32,863 bases of DNA from a virus. Positions within the stretch are counted from its first letter, which is position 1; every line of letters begins with the position of its first letter. The DNA is taken from IMG/VR virus record IMGVR_UViG_3300030098_002658, positions 1-32,863 of that record; one strand, written 5' to 3'. Position numbers and translations under genes: made by a program. Under the pieces are notes generated by a model that saw only the letters and a list, made by a program, of their open reading frames with translations, ran no database searches and had not been told where the DNA came from. This document shows positions 19,420-28,029 of the stretch, piece by piece.

Positions 19420-20644
19420 CAGCAAAAAGCGTTGGCGCGTTTGTCTCATGGGCAGACGCAGTGGAAAATCGTTCATGGCAGCACACGAAATACTGCCCTG
19501 GTTACTCACGCCTAAAACTCGTGGCTGGATAGTAGGTCCTAATTACTCACTAGCCAATAAGATAGCGCGTGAGGTAAAGCGCGTAGTAATGACCGAGCTA
19601 AAACTGCCAATAGAAAGTAAGAAAGAAATATCTGGTGATCTGTACTACATGAAACTCGCAGGTTTGCAAAGCGAACTTGTAGTGAAATCAGCGGATGCAC
19701 CAGATAGTTTGATTGGAGAAGGAATTGACTATTTAGTATGCGATGAAATGGCCTTAATACCTAGAAACACATTTGAGATGTACCTGCGCCCAACGCTATC
19801 CGATAGACAAGGCTGGGCGTTATTCTGTTCTACTCCACGTGGATTCAATTATTTACATAAACTCTACGAATTTGGATCCAGCGAAGAACACCCAGATTGG
19901 GAATCTTGGCGTTTTCCTAGTACCTTATCTCCATATTTCAAGGATGATCACGAAGAATTAAAGCGCACTCTCACGAAAGAAACCTATCTCCAGGAAATAC
20001 TTTGCGAGTTTCAAAGCTACGCAGGTAAGGTTTTTCCACTTGACAGAACAACGCAGATACGAGAAGATGTGCAATACGACCCATCCAAGCCAGTATATGC
20101 AGGAATTGATTTTGGATACAGACATGCACACGCAGTGATTGTTCAATTACACAACAAAGAAAAGAATTTTGCTGATGTACATCAAATTGATGAGGTCAGC
20201 CTACAAAACACTCGCACAGAGGAGTTTGCAATGAAAATGAAGTCACTTGGCTATGAATTTACTGGTATATGGGGCGATCCTGCTGGAAGTGGTACGAATT
20301 TGCAGTCAGGAATTAGTGATATTCAGGTGTTTTCTGCGCAAGGTCTAAAAGTTAATGTAAAACGCGATGCAGTAACAAGAAACGTAGTATCTGGCGTATC
20401 TCACGTACGCAGATGGTTTGAGGATGCAAATGGAGAACCACATTTCTTTATTCATCCAAAATGCAAGAAAAGTATAGAATCATATGAGAATTATCATTAT
20501 CCAGAACATCGCGAAGATCAAACCTTGCGCCATGAACCTAAAAAAGATGGTAAGTTTGATCATGCTTGTGATGCATTACGTTTTCTGTTGACCAATTTAT
20601 TTCCAATGAAAAATAGACACGCTGGTGTCATCGATTTCTTTTAA
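19316..20644 (+). CDS. Terminase large subunit
   Basis: A 442-residue packaging motor. The ATPase has Walker A 'GRRSGKS' (46-52), Walker B 'YLVCDE' (D143, E144) and the coupling motif 'FCSTPRG' (170-176). The RNase H-like nuclease has 'YAGIDFGYRHAHA' (D265), 'GDPAGSG' (D321) and 'FDHACDALRF' (D415/D419). It translocates DNA into the head and cuts it. The GTG at 19316 gives a 104-base overlap with the small subunit and no SD; TTG 19379 has GGAG but only four bases away, so the start is uncertain, though either form keeps all motifs. It is followed by portal after 8 bases. Confidence 0.95.
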   Translation: MGLRTIQLIKQILNKQKLWSLLGYHPTPQQLEVHNSKKRWRVCLMGRRSGKSFMAAHEILPWLLTPKTRGWIVGPNYSLANKIAREVKRVVMTELKLPIESKKEISGDLYYMKLAGLQSELVVKSADAPDSLIGEGIDYLVCDEMALIPRNTFEMYLRPTLSDRQGWALFCSTPRGFNYLHKLYEFGSSEEHPDWESWRFPSTLSPYFKDDHEELKRTLTKETYLQEILCEFQSYAGKVFPLDRTTQIREDVQYDPSKPVYAGIDFGYRHAHAVIVQLHNKEKNFADVHQIDEVSLQNTRTEEFAMKMKSLGYEFTGIWGDPAGSGTNLQSGISDIQVFSAQGLKVNVKRDAVTRNVVSGVSHVRRWFEDANGEPHFFIHPKCKKSIESYENYHYPEHREDQTLRHEPKKDGKFDHACDALRFLLTNLFPMKNRHAGVIDFF

Positions 20645-20652
20645 AGGTAGAT

Positions 20653-22020
20653 ATGCTTACAATTCAAGATCAATCCGAAGGCGCGATACTTAGCGCATTA
20701 CAAGAACAGTTAAAATACATTGAGGATGAGCGTACTCGCGAGCGTGATTATTTGATGGACTTTTATGAAGGCATCAATCTGGAGCATTATGTGAGTGACT
20801 ATTTTGGTCCAGAGACTCTACGTCAGACGGTCATCCCACAAAACAATCTCACTAGAAGAGTGTGTAGTCTACGTTCGATGACATACAAACGTCCACCGCG
20901 CATTCGTACGAATGAATCGTATGTTGACATCATTGACAAACATGGACTCAATGCGCAAAGAAGAATTTTGGAGCGATTGACATTCTTACTTGGCACGATG
21001 GCATTTAGAAGTAAATGGAATGACGTGGCTCAAAAATTAGAATATGAGATATTATCACATTTCACGCCACTATTCTTGGCAGGTGATTCAAGAGACAAAC
21101 CAATTGGGGTCATGTATCCAATTGAGCATCAAGGAAATGCTAGGACATCAGATGTAGTACATGCTGTATGGACCGAAGAGCGTTATGGCATACCAGGAAG
21201 ACACTTCTTAGTAGATGAAGATGGGAAGGTAATTAGCGTAAATGATAATGACGTGAATCCATATGGCATACTTCCAGTAACATTTTGCCATCGTTATCCA
21301 CCGATACGTGATTATCACGTAGGCAACGCAATGGATGTTGCTCAAACAGATCTTGCGGTAAATGTGGCACTTCTGGAATTAAATTTAGCGATTCGCTATG
21401 GGTGTTTGGGAATTAAATTCATCACTGGTGTCGAGGATCCAAGTCGTATTACCATTGGAACTGATAAAATTTTGTATTTACCAGAGCAGAGTAATTTTGG
21501 TGTAACCTCAAGTGGTGGTAACCTCAATGACATTGTGGACTCTACTAGATTCTTAGTGGAAACCACATTGAATAACAATCATATCCGCGCAAAATATGCT
21601 AGAGATGACTCAGGAAACGCACCAAGCGCAGCAAGTCTTAGTATTCTTGAGATGGAAAACATGGATGAGCGTTCCGCAATGACTGAAGACACCTGGAGAC
21701 CATGGGAACAGCGTAGATTTCAAGTGGATAAGAAAATCATTGAGGTAGAAGCTAATGTCAACGTAGGTGATGAATATAGCGTTGATTTTCTAGAGCCAAA
21801 TTATGCATTGACTCCTGAAGCAGAGGTCATGTTATGGAGTTGGAGATTTGATCGTAATCTCGCACAGCCTATTGAGTGGTTCTTGTATCACAATCCCGAT
21901 GCCTCAAAAGATGACATCGCAAGGTTCGAGGAACAGCAAAACGAATTAAACGAACAAGAACCAGAGCCACAGAACAGACTACTAAATATCTTGAATGCCA
22001 ACAATAGACCAAGCAGTTAA
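20653..22020 (+). CDS. Portal protein
   Basis: A 455-residue protein after AAAGG and ATG 20653, directly downstream of the large terminase. The N-terminus is helical and charged; it holds 'ILPVTFCHRYPPIRDYHVGNAMDVAQTDLAVNVALLELNLAIRYG' in the middle, close to the stem and wing region pattern of portal proteins, and 'SILEMENMDERSAMTEDTWRPWEQRRF' afterwards. The acidic C-terminus ('EEQQNELNEQEPEPQN') is probably flexible. Twelve copies would form the channel through which DNA enters and leaves the head. Assignment rests on size, order and these stretches. It overlaps the next gene by 26 bases. Confidence 0.88.
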   Translation: MLTIQDQSEGAILSALQEQLKYIEDERTRERDYLMDFYEGINLEHYVSDYFGPETLRQTVIPQNNLTRRVCSLRSMTYKRPPRIRTNESYVDIIDKHGLNAQRRILERLTFLLGTMAFRSKWNDVAQKLEYEILSHFTPLFLAGDSRDKPIGVMYPIEHQGNARTSDVVHAVWTEERYGIPGRHFLVDEDGKVISVNDNDVNPYGILPVTFCHRYPPIRDYHVGNAMDVAQTDLAVNVALLELNLAIRYGCLGIKFITGVEDPSRITIGTDKILYLPEQSNFGVTSSGGNLNDIVDSTRFLVETTLNNNHIRAKYARDDSGNAPSAASLSILEMENMDERSAMTEDTWRPWEQRRFQVDKKIIEVEANVNVGDEYSVDFLEPNYALTPEAEVMLWSWRFDRNLAQPIEWFLYHNPDASKDDIARFEEQQNELNEQEPEPQNRLLNILNANNRPSS

Positions 22021-22666
22021 CTCATATGAGAATAGTATTGAAGATGCAATCAATGGATTCCAGCAAGATGTGGAATCGCTTGAAGAGGAAGGCTTATCTA
22101 CATTGGAAATATTGGGTGTTATCGCTGCGATTGATATTACGTCCTATTTTATTGAGGAGTTACGTTTTTCTACCGCAATCAACTCCTTCATGGCTGCAAC
22201 TGAGGATATTCTTGCTGATTTGCCGAGTTTTGGGCGTGCAAGAGAAATCCAACTCGTGGCTCTACAGACTCTCCAACGCAAGGGAATCGAAGGAATGACC
22301 AGGCAAGTTAGTAATGTGATGCAAAATGCAATGGTATCTGGAATCAACAGTGGATTAAAAGGAGCAGAATTACAAGGAATAATGCGCAATGCAGTTCGCA
22401 CGAACATTCCAAGAGTCGAAAATGTAGTTGGTACGATGCTTGGTGACTACCGTAGGTCTGTCATTGGTGCAATGGCAATTGACCTACCAGATGATACTCA
22501 ATATGAATATATTGGACCAGATGATGAAAAAACGCGTCCCATTTGCAGAACTTACTTATCTAGCGATCCTCTGACACTGAAAGAGATAAGACAGATTAAA
22601 TTAGATGGTTTTGAGCATGGTGGTGGAGTGAACTGTAGACATTACTGGAGTCCAATTGATGTTTAA
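21995..22666 (+). CDS. MuF-like head morphogenesis / minor capsid protein
   Basis: A 223-residue protein right after the portal. The C-terminus has the MuF hallmark: 'YEYIGPDDEKTRPICRTYLSS' then 'GGGVNCRHYWSPI', with two cysteines and a histidine. Helical sequence fills the N-terminal 150 residues ('GIEGMTRQVSNVMQNAMVSGINSGLKGAELQGIMRNAV'). MuF proteins (Mu gpF, SPP1 gp7) bind the portal and are thought to help DNA packaging or release. ATG 21995 lies inside the end of the portal gene. It overlaps the next gene by 8 bases. Confidence 0.85.
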   Translation: MPTIDQAVNSYENSIEDAINGFQQDVESLEEEGLSTLEILGVIAAIDITSYFIEELRFSTAINSFMAATEDILADLPSFGRAREIQLVALQTLQRKGIEGMTRQVSNVMQNAMVSGINSGLKGAELQGIMRNAVRTNIPRVENVVGTMLGDYRRSVIGAMAIDLPDDTQYEYIGPDDEKTRPICRTYLSSDPLTLKEIRQIKLDGFEHGGGVNCRHYWSPIDV

Positions 22667-23123
22667 GTTACAGAATATATTGAAATTTAAGGAGTCTGAT
22701 GTAAGAAAAATGGCCGATAATGCTGTGAATCAGACTAAAAAGCAGATTGCAAGTGGAAAAGATTTTTCAAACAAACCATTTCAACCTTATTCCAGAGAGT
22801 ATGCGAAGAGTAAAGGTGTAAGTAGAAGTGCAGTCAATTTAAAATTGACTGGTAAGATGTTACAGGCATTTAGAGTACAGCGTACTAAAGTAAAAAAGAA
22901 CCAAGAAATACAATTTTTATATGGAATTAAGAAGAATAAGCAAGGAACGAAAATGATGGAGCATAATACAGGTGTTCCAGAAAAGAATTTACCAAGGCGT
23001 TCCATTGCTGAGAATCAAGAATTAGGCGATCAAGTAGAAAAAGGTATCGTTAGAGACTTCGCCAATATAATTGGCAAGAACCTATCACGTATGCGCAAGA
23101 CACACGTTAAAATCAATATATAG
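22659..23123 (+). CDS. Virion morphogenesis / neck protein (HK97 gp10 or gpG-like)
   Basis: A 154-residue basic protein. ATG 22659 is preferred to TTG 22656, with GGAG (22647-22650) eight bases away. The stretch 'ASGKDFSNKPFQPYSREYAKSKGVSR' with 'LKLTGKMLQAFRVQ' is characteristic of phage virion morphogenesis proteins (Mu gpG / HK97 gp10-like), which bridge head and tail. In most phages this gene lies after the capsid gene; here it is between MuF and scaffold. The end 'NLPRRSIAENQEL' is also typical. It overlaps the MuF stop by eight bases. Confidence 0.72.
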   Translation: MFKLQNILKFKESDVRKMADNAVNQTKKQIASGKDFSNKPFQPYSREYAKSKGVSRSAVNLKLTGKMLQAFRVQRTKVKKNQEIQFLYGIKKNKQGTKMMEHNTGVPEKNLPRRSIAENQELGDQVEKGIVRDFANIIGKNLSRMRKTHVKINI

Positions 23124-23133
23124 GAGTGACAGC

Positions 23134-23676
23134 ATGTCCGAAGAACAAAAAGAAGTTGCACAGCCAGTGCCTGAACCTACGGTTGAATCTGTAGAACCAG
23201 AAAAAAAAGAAGAAGAAAGCCAACCGCAACTCGAAGTTGGTAATCTCATAGCGGAAAGCAAGAAATATCGCGCTCGCGCCCAAAAAAGTGAGCAAGAACT
23301 TGCAGAATTACGCAAAGAAATCGAGGATTCTCGTGTATCTCAGTTGGAAGAACAAGAACAATGGAAAATGCTTGCCGAGGAACGCGCACAAAAGTTAGCG
23401 GAACTTGAACCCATTGTTGAAGCTGCAAAGAAGCAAGAAGCAATGCTTCGTGCTGAATTGTTAATGGAGATACCAGAAGAAGAGCATGCCACATTTGGAG
23501 AGTTACCTCTGGAAGCATTGCGTGCTATAGTAAAAAAACTAAAAAAACAACGCGTTAGTGTTTCTAATGCACCATCTGCGCCAGTCAATGCTAGTAATGT
23601 TGAATTAAAGAAGATTAAAGATGAAGATAGGCGCATGAATTGGAGCAATATATTAGATTCATATAAACGCAAATAA
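23134..23676 (+). CDS. Capsid scaffolding protein
   Basis: A 180-residue, highly acidic, coiled-coil protein just before the major capsid gene. ATG 23134 follows TAGGAGTG; an in-frame start at 23071 lies in the gene before and has no SD. The Glu/Pro-rich N-terminus (about 1-35) leads into a long coil ('SKKYRARAQKSEQELAELRKEIEDS' and on to about residue 110), and a basic helical end ('RRMNWSNILDSYKRK') is the usual capsid-binding part of scaffolds. It would direct procapsid assembly and leave before packaging. No protease motif was found in or near it. Confidence 0.85.
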   Translation: MSEEQKEVAQPVPEPTVESVEPEKKEEESQPQLEVGNLIAESKKYRARAQKSEQELAELRKEIEDSRVSQLEEQEQWKMLAEERAQKLAELEPIVEAAKKQEAMLRAELLMEIPEEEHATFGELPLEALRAIVKKLKKQRVSVSNAPSAPVNASNVELKKIKDEDRRMNWSNILDSYKRK

Positions 23677-23691
23677 TCGAAGGAATAAAAA

Positions 23692-24561
23692 ATGGCAGAT
23701 GGAAACGTAACCCCGACCACCGCGGCCAAGTTCATCCCTGAGTTATGGCGTGACGCAATCTTAGACTACGCAGAGCGTAAGTTTGAGTTGCGTAATCAGG
23801 TGATGGACTTTTCATCCGAACTAACTACAGGAGATACTTTACATATCCCCAAGGTTACAGAGGAAACTGCGGCTGCAAAATCCGCAGGAACTGCGGTTAC
23901 ATACACAAATAATACTGATGGTGAAGTTACCATTAGTGTTGACCAACATCATTATGAAGCGAAACGTATTGATGATATTGTTCGCGTCCAGGAAAGTGCC
24001 AATCTCTTTGGTGCATATGCTCAATCCATGGGTTATGCACTTGCAAAGAAGGTTGAAAGCTACTTGGCAGTAGACGTACTTCAATCAGCGACTGGAAATG
24101 ATGTCACTCTTGGAACAGATAACCAAGTAACCTCTGCGCTACTACGTACTGGTTTGCAGAAGTTATTAGACGCAGGTCATGATTATGCTGATGGTGAAAC
24201 ATTTTTATATGCATCACCAGCTGCGTACATGTATCTCTTGAGTTTACAGGATTTCTATGATTCATCTCGTAGAGGTGATGAGCAGAATCCTAACGTCTCA
24301 GGCGGTGTTGGAATGATTTATGGTATGCCAACATACATCTCAACTGATTGGGATGATGATGGTGGTACTGGAGATGAAACTGCAACGGTATTTAAGAAAG
24401 AAGCAGTATACATGGCAATGCAGATCGCACCAAGAGTGCAGTCAGCATATGACATAGACCACCTAGCGACAAGCGTGGTTGCCGACATTTTGTTTGGCGC
24501 ATCTTTGTCACACGGTGCTTCTAGTACATCACTTGGAGTGGTAAACTTCAATAATCCGTAA
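23692..24561 (+). CDS. Major capsid protein
   Basis: A 289-residue protein after an AAGGA site. Its start 'TPTTAAKFIPELWRDAILDYAERKFELRNQVMDFS' and 'GDTLHIPKV', then 'YEAKRIDDIVRVQESANLF', 'DGETFLYASPAAYMYLLSL' and 'GMIYGMPTYISTDW' match the HK97-fold capsid group common in environmental siphoviruses ('FIPELW' start). A strong terminator follows 20 bases on, typical for very highly expressed capsid genes. With the scaffold just upstream and the portal before that, the assignment is firm. I see no N-terminal extension long enough for a fused scaffold. Confidence 0.9.
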   Translation: MADGNVTPTTAAKFIPELWRDAILDYAERKFELRNQVMDFSSELTTGDTLHIPKVTEETAAAKSAGTAVTYTNNTDGEVTISVDQHHYEAKRIDDIVRVQESANLFGAYAQSMGYALAKKVESYLAVDVLQSATGNDVTLGTDNQVTSALLRTGLQKLLDAGHDYADGETFLYASPAAYMYLLSLQDFYDSSRRGDEQNPNVSGGVGMIYGMPTYISTDWDDDGGTGDETATVFKKEAVYMAMQIAPRVQSAYDIDHLATSVVADILFGASLSHGASSTSLGVVNFNNP

Positions 24562-24580
24562 GGAATACTGAATGAATAAT

Positions 24581-24610
24581 AAAAAGGCGGGTCTCTTGAC
24601 CTGCCTTTTT
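24581..24610 (+). terminator. Intrinsic terminator after the capsid gene
   Basis: AAAAAGGCGGGT (24581-24592) pairs with ACCTGCCTTTTT (24599-24610) with one G-T pair around a six-base loop, and ends in a T-run. It lies 20 bases after the capsid stop. Partial read-through would lower expression of the following small genes and tail genes. Confidence 0.9.
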
Positions 24611-24626
24611 AAAAAGGAAAAAATAA

Positions 24627-24788
24627 ATGAAGTATTTTAAAAGAAAAGATGGTTCGGTTTTTGGCAAAAAAGAGTCCATTAGTAAAGAGCAGATTGATGC
24701 ATATATTGAAGATGGGTGTGAGCCATGTAATGAAAAAGGCGAGGTCAAGAAACCTCAAAAAAAAATAAGCCTTAAAAAGAAAAAATGA
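24627..24788 (+). CDS. Small lysine-rich protein
   Basis: A 53-residue frame from ATG 24627 (AAGGA at 24614-24618) to TGA 24786-24788. It starts 'MKYFKRKDGSVFGKKESI', which looks like a short structured protein, and ends in a lysine-rich tail. Its stop overlaps the ATG of the zinc-ribbon gene (ATGA), which supports it. Two cysteines ('CEPC') may bind metal. It lies between the capsid terminator and the putative 110-residue structural protein. Function unknown. Confidence 0.65.
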   Translation: MKYFKRKDGSVFGKKESISKEQIDAYIEDGCEPCNEKGEVKKPQKKISLKKKK

Positions 24789-24970
24789 AGACTAATGATT
24801 TTTTATGTCATCTTTGTGACTACAAATGGGAACAGTTATGGTCCAAAAATGATAAAATTACTTGCCCAAAATGTAAATCTGTACAGGTTCGCAAATTAAT
24901 AGCAAGTCCAATCATTCACATGAAAGGAATTAGTGATGCCAAATTACGTGATCAAGGCATCATAGATTAA
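24785..24970 (+). CDS. FmdB-type zinc-ribbon protein
   Basis: A 61-residue protein with 'FLCHLCDYKWEQLWSKNDKITCPKCKSVQVRKLIASP', the zinc ribbon of the FmdB family of putative regulators: CxxC, about 17 residues, CxxC, then 'V-x-K-L'. The rest is a short tail with 'HMKGISDAKLRDQGIID'. Many phages and bacteria carry this family with no fixed role known. It sits among head and fibre genes, so it may be a small virion or regulatory factor. Translation is coupled to the gene before. Confidence 0.75.
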   Translation: MKTNDFLCHLCDYKWEQLWSKNDKITCPKCKSVQVRKLIASPIIHMKGISDAKLRDQGIID

Positions 24971-25031
24971 ATAACCGAAATGCCCATGAGAGTAGTCACG
25001 CTCGGTAAGGCATTCAAGAAGGAGAAACAAG

Positions 25032-25364
25032 ATGGCTGATCTTTCCAAACATTCAGTAGTTGAGTCGCTGAATATCAGTAGCTCTGCAAGTCATTCAGTT
25101 CAAAGCGCACAAAGCGTAACCACAGGAACAGAATATAATTTAAACGTATCATCAGTACATAGCGTCATATTACAGCCTAGTAGCGATGTTTATTATGGAT
25201 TCAGCAATAGTGCCAGCGATATGATAAGTGCTTCAAATAGCTTGTATTTAGCAGGTGGAGACACTATATATGAACTCAATGTGCCACATGGTATTGGTGC
25301 AGCAGTGTATTTACACTTACTCGGTAAAGGTGCGACCTCTACGGTGCGCATTGTCTTAGCATAG
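25032..25364 (+). CDS. Small structural protein, decoration or head-fibre candidate
   Basis: A 110-residue protein with ATG 25032 after AAGGAG (25018-25023). It is rich in Ser, Val and Gly with strand-like alternation ('YNLNVSSVHSVILQPSSDVYYGF', 'LYLAGGDTIYELNVPHGIG', 'AAVYLHLLGKG'), resembling small beta-barrel virion proteins. It is between capsid and fibre genes, with 9 bases before the fibre gene. It may trim the head surface or attach the fibre. This is inferred from composition and place; no family signature was identified with certainty. Confidence 0.6.
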   Translation: MADLSKHSVVESLNISSSASHSVQSAQSVTTGTEYNLNVSSVHSVILQPSSDVYYGFSNSASDMISASNSLYLAGGDTIYELNVPHGIGAAVYLHLLGKGATSTVRIVLA

Positions 25365-25373
25365 GAGTATGAA

Positions 25374-27218
25374 ATGGCATCATTTAAAAATTTAATTAGT
25401 AATACATCTGCACAAATAGCATCTGGTGGTACTATTACAGGAGACTTAGTTATCAATGGAGATCTCCAGGTTAATGGTGATGGTTCACTTTCATTTGATG
25501 AGGTAATAGAAGGTACTCAGGTTATAGACGTAACCAATACAGAAGCATTTCTTGTACGCAAGAATAGCGATGGTGGAGATGTATTTGTAGTAGATACCAC
25601 CAATTCAAAGATTGGGATTAATGAATCATCTCCCGATAAGGCAATTCATGTTAAATCTTCTACATCTGGTGATGGTATTACATTAGAGCAAACCAGCACT
25701 GGTTCTAATACAATAAGATTTGAAGCAAATAGCAGTGCATTAAGAGCATTGATTGGTACTGAAGACAGTGATGGTGGTTCGATGTTTACTAATGCTTCAG
25801 GATACGCTATTTCCATTAGGTCTCAAGCAAGTATTCATCTTGGAACTGGTGGTGATAACATAAGAATGACACTTGATGACAATTCCAGAATTTCACTTTC
25901 TAATAATGATTCTGCTGGCACTGGTGGTTCAGATAGTACAAGTGGTGTAACATTATTAGGTTATGGTGCTGGGAATAATATTGCTTCTGGTGGTGTAGAT
26001 AATTCATTTTTTGGACACGGAACTGGGAATAGAAACACGACAGGCGAAAAAAATTCTTGCTTTGGTAATTTAGCTGGATTTGGTAATGCTACTGGAGACC
26101 ATAATACTTATGTTGGTTATGGTTCTGGATGGGGGGTAGCTAACAATAACAATAGTAATAATACTGGTGTAGGTTTTGAAAGCTTAAAAGCCATAACGAC
26201 AGGCGGTAGTAATGTAGCAGTTGGTTATGAAGCTGGAGATTTATTAACTACTGGCTCAAATAATACAGTAATAGGTGATAGTGCAGAAGTTTCGGCAAAT
26301 AGTGCCTCCAATCAAACTGTGGTAGGTCAAGGAGCAACAGGGCAAGCAGATAACTCAGTAACGCTTGGTAATGCATCTGTTGCTAATGTTTATATGGCAC
26401 AAGATAGCGGTGCTACAGTTCACGCTGGTGGTGCGAGAATAGGTTCGCCAACAATCACAAGTTTTGCAACAAATATTAAAGCAAGTACAGATGTTTTAAG
26501 CTTAGAAGCAGATGGGGCTGGCGGTCCACAGCTTAGATTAACCGACACTAGCTCATCTTCTGATGATGATACATTTTCATTAATAGATTTTTCTGCAAAA
26601 GACTCTGGCGGAACTCAGACAATTATGAATCGTATTGCAAGTACAATTCCTGATAACTCTGCTGGAACTGTAGATACTGCATTATCCATATACGCAAAAA
26701 GCAATAATACTTTAACAGAAACTGTTAGAATTGGTAGTAGTAGATTATATTTACCTCAAGGTCAAATAGGTTTCCCAGCTACTCAAAATGCAAGTTCAGA
26801 TGCAAACACATTGGACGACTACGAAGAAGGCGAACATTCTGCAACTATTACTTGCTCATCATCAGGTAGCTATACTATGGGTACAAACAATACACTTCGA
26901 TATACGAAGATAGGTAGGTTGGTCCATATTCAAGGATTACTTGTAGTTACATCTGAAAGTTCTCCAAGTGGTGATATAAGGATTAATCTTCCATTTACTG
27001 CTGGGACTGGTACGGATGAGAGTGGGAGAAGTTATGGTAGTTGTCAGATATACGACCACGGAGGAACTATATCTGGGAATACAAGTGTAGAAGTCGTTGG
27101 AGGTAATAGTTTTATACAAATTCTTGAAGTTGAGGATGATGGCGATAGAAATTACCTTAATGAAGGTGACGTTGATACTGGATGGGGTCTTGGTTTCGAT
27201 TTTACATACTCGGTTTAA
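25374..27218 (+). CDS. Fibre protein with YadA-like head repeats
   Basis: A 614-residue protein, ATG 25374 after AGGAG. The N-terminal part (about 20-60) has strand-like 'GDLVINGDLQVNGDG' repeats. Residues of about 190-335 are a left-handed beta-roll of the YadA-head kind ('NSFFGHGTGNRNTTGEKNS', 'NTYVGYGSG', 'NTGVGFESLKAITTGGSN', 'NNTVIGDSAEV'). The C-terminal domain after 'QIGFPATQNASSDANTLDDYEEG' (about 464-487) is a type seen in marine phage fibres, probably the receptor-contacting end. It likely forms trimers. It lies in the head block rather than after the tail tip, so it may be a head fibre or an early-encoded tail fibre. There is no chaperone or S74-type cleavage motif. Confidence 0.85.
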   Translation: MASFKNLISNTSAQIASGGTITGDLVINGDLQVNGDGSLSFDEVIEGTQVIDVTNTEAFLVRKNSDGGDVFVVDTTNSKIGINESSPDKAIHVKSSTSGDGITLEQTSTGSNTIRFEANSSALRALIGTEDSDGGSMFTNASGYAISIRSQASIHLGTGGDNIRMTLDDNSRISLSNNDSAGTGGSDSTSGVTLLGYGAGNNIASGGVDNSFFGHGTGNRNTTGEKNSCFGNLAGFGNATGDHNTYVGYGSGWGVANNNNSNNTGVGFESLKAITTGGSNVAVGYEAGDLLTTGSNNTVIGDSAEVSANSASNQTVVGQGATGQADNSVTLGNASVANVYMAQDSGATVHAGGARIGSPTITSFATNIKASTDVLSLEADGAGGPQLRLTDTSSSSDDDTFSLIDFSAKDSGGTQTIMNRIASTIPDNSAGTVDTALSIYAKSNNTLTETVRIGSSRLYLPQGQIGFPATQNASSDANTLDDYEEGEHSATITCSSSGSYTMGTNNTLRYTKIGRLVHIQGLLVVTSESSPSGDIRINLPFTAGTGTDESGRSYGSCQIYDHGGTISGNTSVEVVGGNSFIQILEVEDDGDRNYLNEGDVDTGWGLGFDFTYSV

Positions 27219-27264
27219 TAATATACCTAATGGATTTTAGGTTGGAACAAATAAGGAGTTAAAA

Positions 27265-27522
27265 ATGGCTTTAGAGAAAAAAATAACATACGATTACGAA
27301 GTTCGTACTGAACATAAGATAATTCAGCAAAGGCAAAGAACTGCAATCGTAGAAGATGGAAAAGAAATATCGTTTTCTTATCTCAGAAAATCATTTGCAC
27401 CAGATGCAGATATTAGTGGTGAATCTGATGAGTTGAAAGCATTGGCAAATAGTTTATGGAATGACGATGTAAAAAAAGCGTATGAAGATTTTAAAAAAGG
27501 ACAAAAGAATGAAATGGTCTAA
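27265..27522 (+). CDS. Small fibre-associated protein
   Basis: An 85-residue protein with a good AAGGAG site (27253-27258) before ATG 27265. Its start, 'MALEKKITYDYEVRTEHKIIQQRQRTAIVEDGKEIS', and 'YLRKSFAPDADIS' are of a kind I associate with small genes next to fibres in marine phages; as far as I recall they have no known role. It is charged and probably helical at the end. Its last codons hold the SD and start of the next gene. A minor virion or fibre accessory role is likely but not shown. Confidence 0.68.
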   Translation: MALEKKITYDYEVRTEHKIIQQRQRTAIVEDGKEISFSYLRKSFAPDADISGESDELKALANSLWNDDVKKAYEDFKKGQKNEMV

Positions 27523-27757
27523 GTATAGCGTTTTAAAAACAGCAGAAAAGGTATCTTTTACTAAGGAAGATGATGTTTATTACTTGGTGCAAAAATTATA
27601 TGATTTTGAAACTGGTGAAGCGTTAACTGATTCTAAATCAATCATAACATTAGCTCAGTTAGAATTTGAAAAATCAAAACGTGATAAGGCGATTACAGAT
27701 TTAACAGAAGAATCAGCAGAATTAGCAAAAGCAATAGAAGATTTTAAGAAACTTTAA
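27509..27757 (+). CDS. Small helical protein after the fibre genes
   Basis: An 82-residue protein. ATG 27509 is chosen because AAGG at 27497-27500 precedes it; a longer open frame from 27482 has no SD. The N-terminal half is mixed ('YSVLKTAEKVSFTKEDDVYYLVQKLYDFETGEAL') and the C-terminal half is a charged helix ('AQLEFEKSKRDKAITDLTEESAELAKAIEDFKKL') that could form a coiled coil. It overlaps the 85-residue gene by 14 bases. Function unknown. Confidence 0.65.
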   Translation: MKWSKYSVLKTAEKVSFTKEDDVYYLVQKLYDFETGEALTDSKSIITLAQLEFEKSKRDKAITDLTEESAELAKAIEDFKKL

Positions 27758-27772
27758 AAACAGGAGTATAAA

Positions 27773-28027
27773 ATGGCTAAAAAAGAAAAAGAACAGCCTG
27801 TATTAAATCTTGATGGTAATGAATATATTATTGATGATATGACTGATGAACAAAAAGAATTAGCAGCAGAGGTTGCATTATACCAAAACCATGTAAATGA
27901 CATACAACATAAGCTAAATACTAATACTTTCATTCGTCAACAATTAATTGAATGCGAAAAAGTATTTGTTGCAAAACATCAGCAAGGTGTTGTAGAACTA
28001 AAAAATCAATTGGAAGATATAAAATAA
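27773..28027 (+). CDS. DUF6447-like coiled-coil protein
   Basis: An 84-residue protein after AGGAG. The start 'LNLDGNEYIIDDMTDEQKELAAEVALYQNHVNDIQHKL' resembles the DUF6447 family of phage proteins ('-x-DGKEY-x-x-x-x-x-S/T-x-E-x-x-'), a short strand pair followed by a long coil. The role of the family is not known; its genes lie with structural and lysis genes in aquatic phages. The next gene begins two bases after its stop. The match is from memory of the pattern, so it is moderate. Confidence 0.65.
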   Translation: MAKKEKEQPVLNLDGNEYIIDDMTDEQKELAAEVALYQNHVNDIQHKLNTNTFIRQQLIECEKVFVAKHQQGVVELKNQLEDIK

Positions 28028-28029
28028 TA

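Noticed and set aside
24980-25039. A 19-residue frame ahead of the 110-residue structural gene
   Set aside because: It is too short, it lacks an SD, and its end only serves as the SD region of the next gene.
27225-27242. Weak hairpin ACCTAA/TTAGGT after the fibre gene
   Set aside because: Only six AT-rich pairs and no T-run, so not credible as a terminator.
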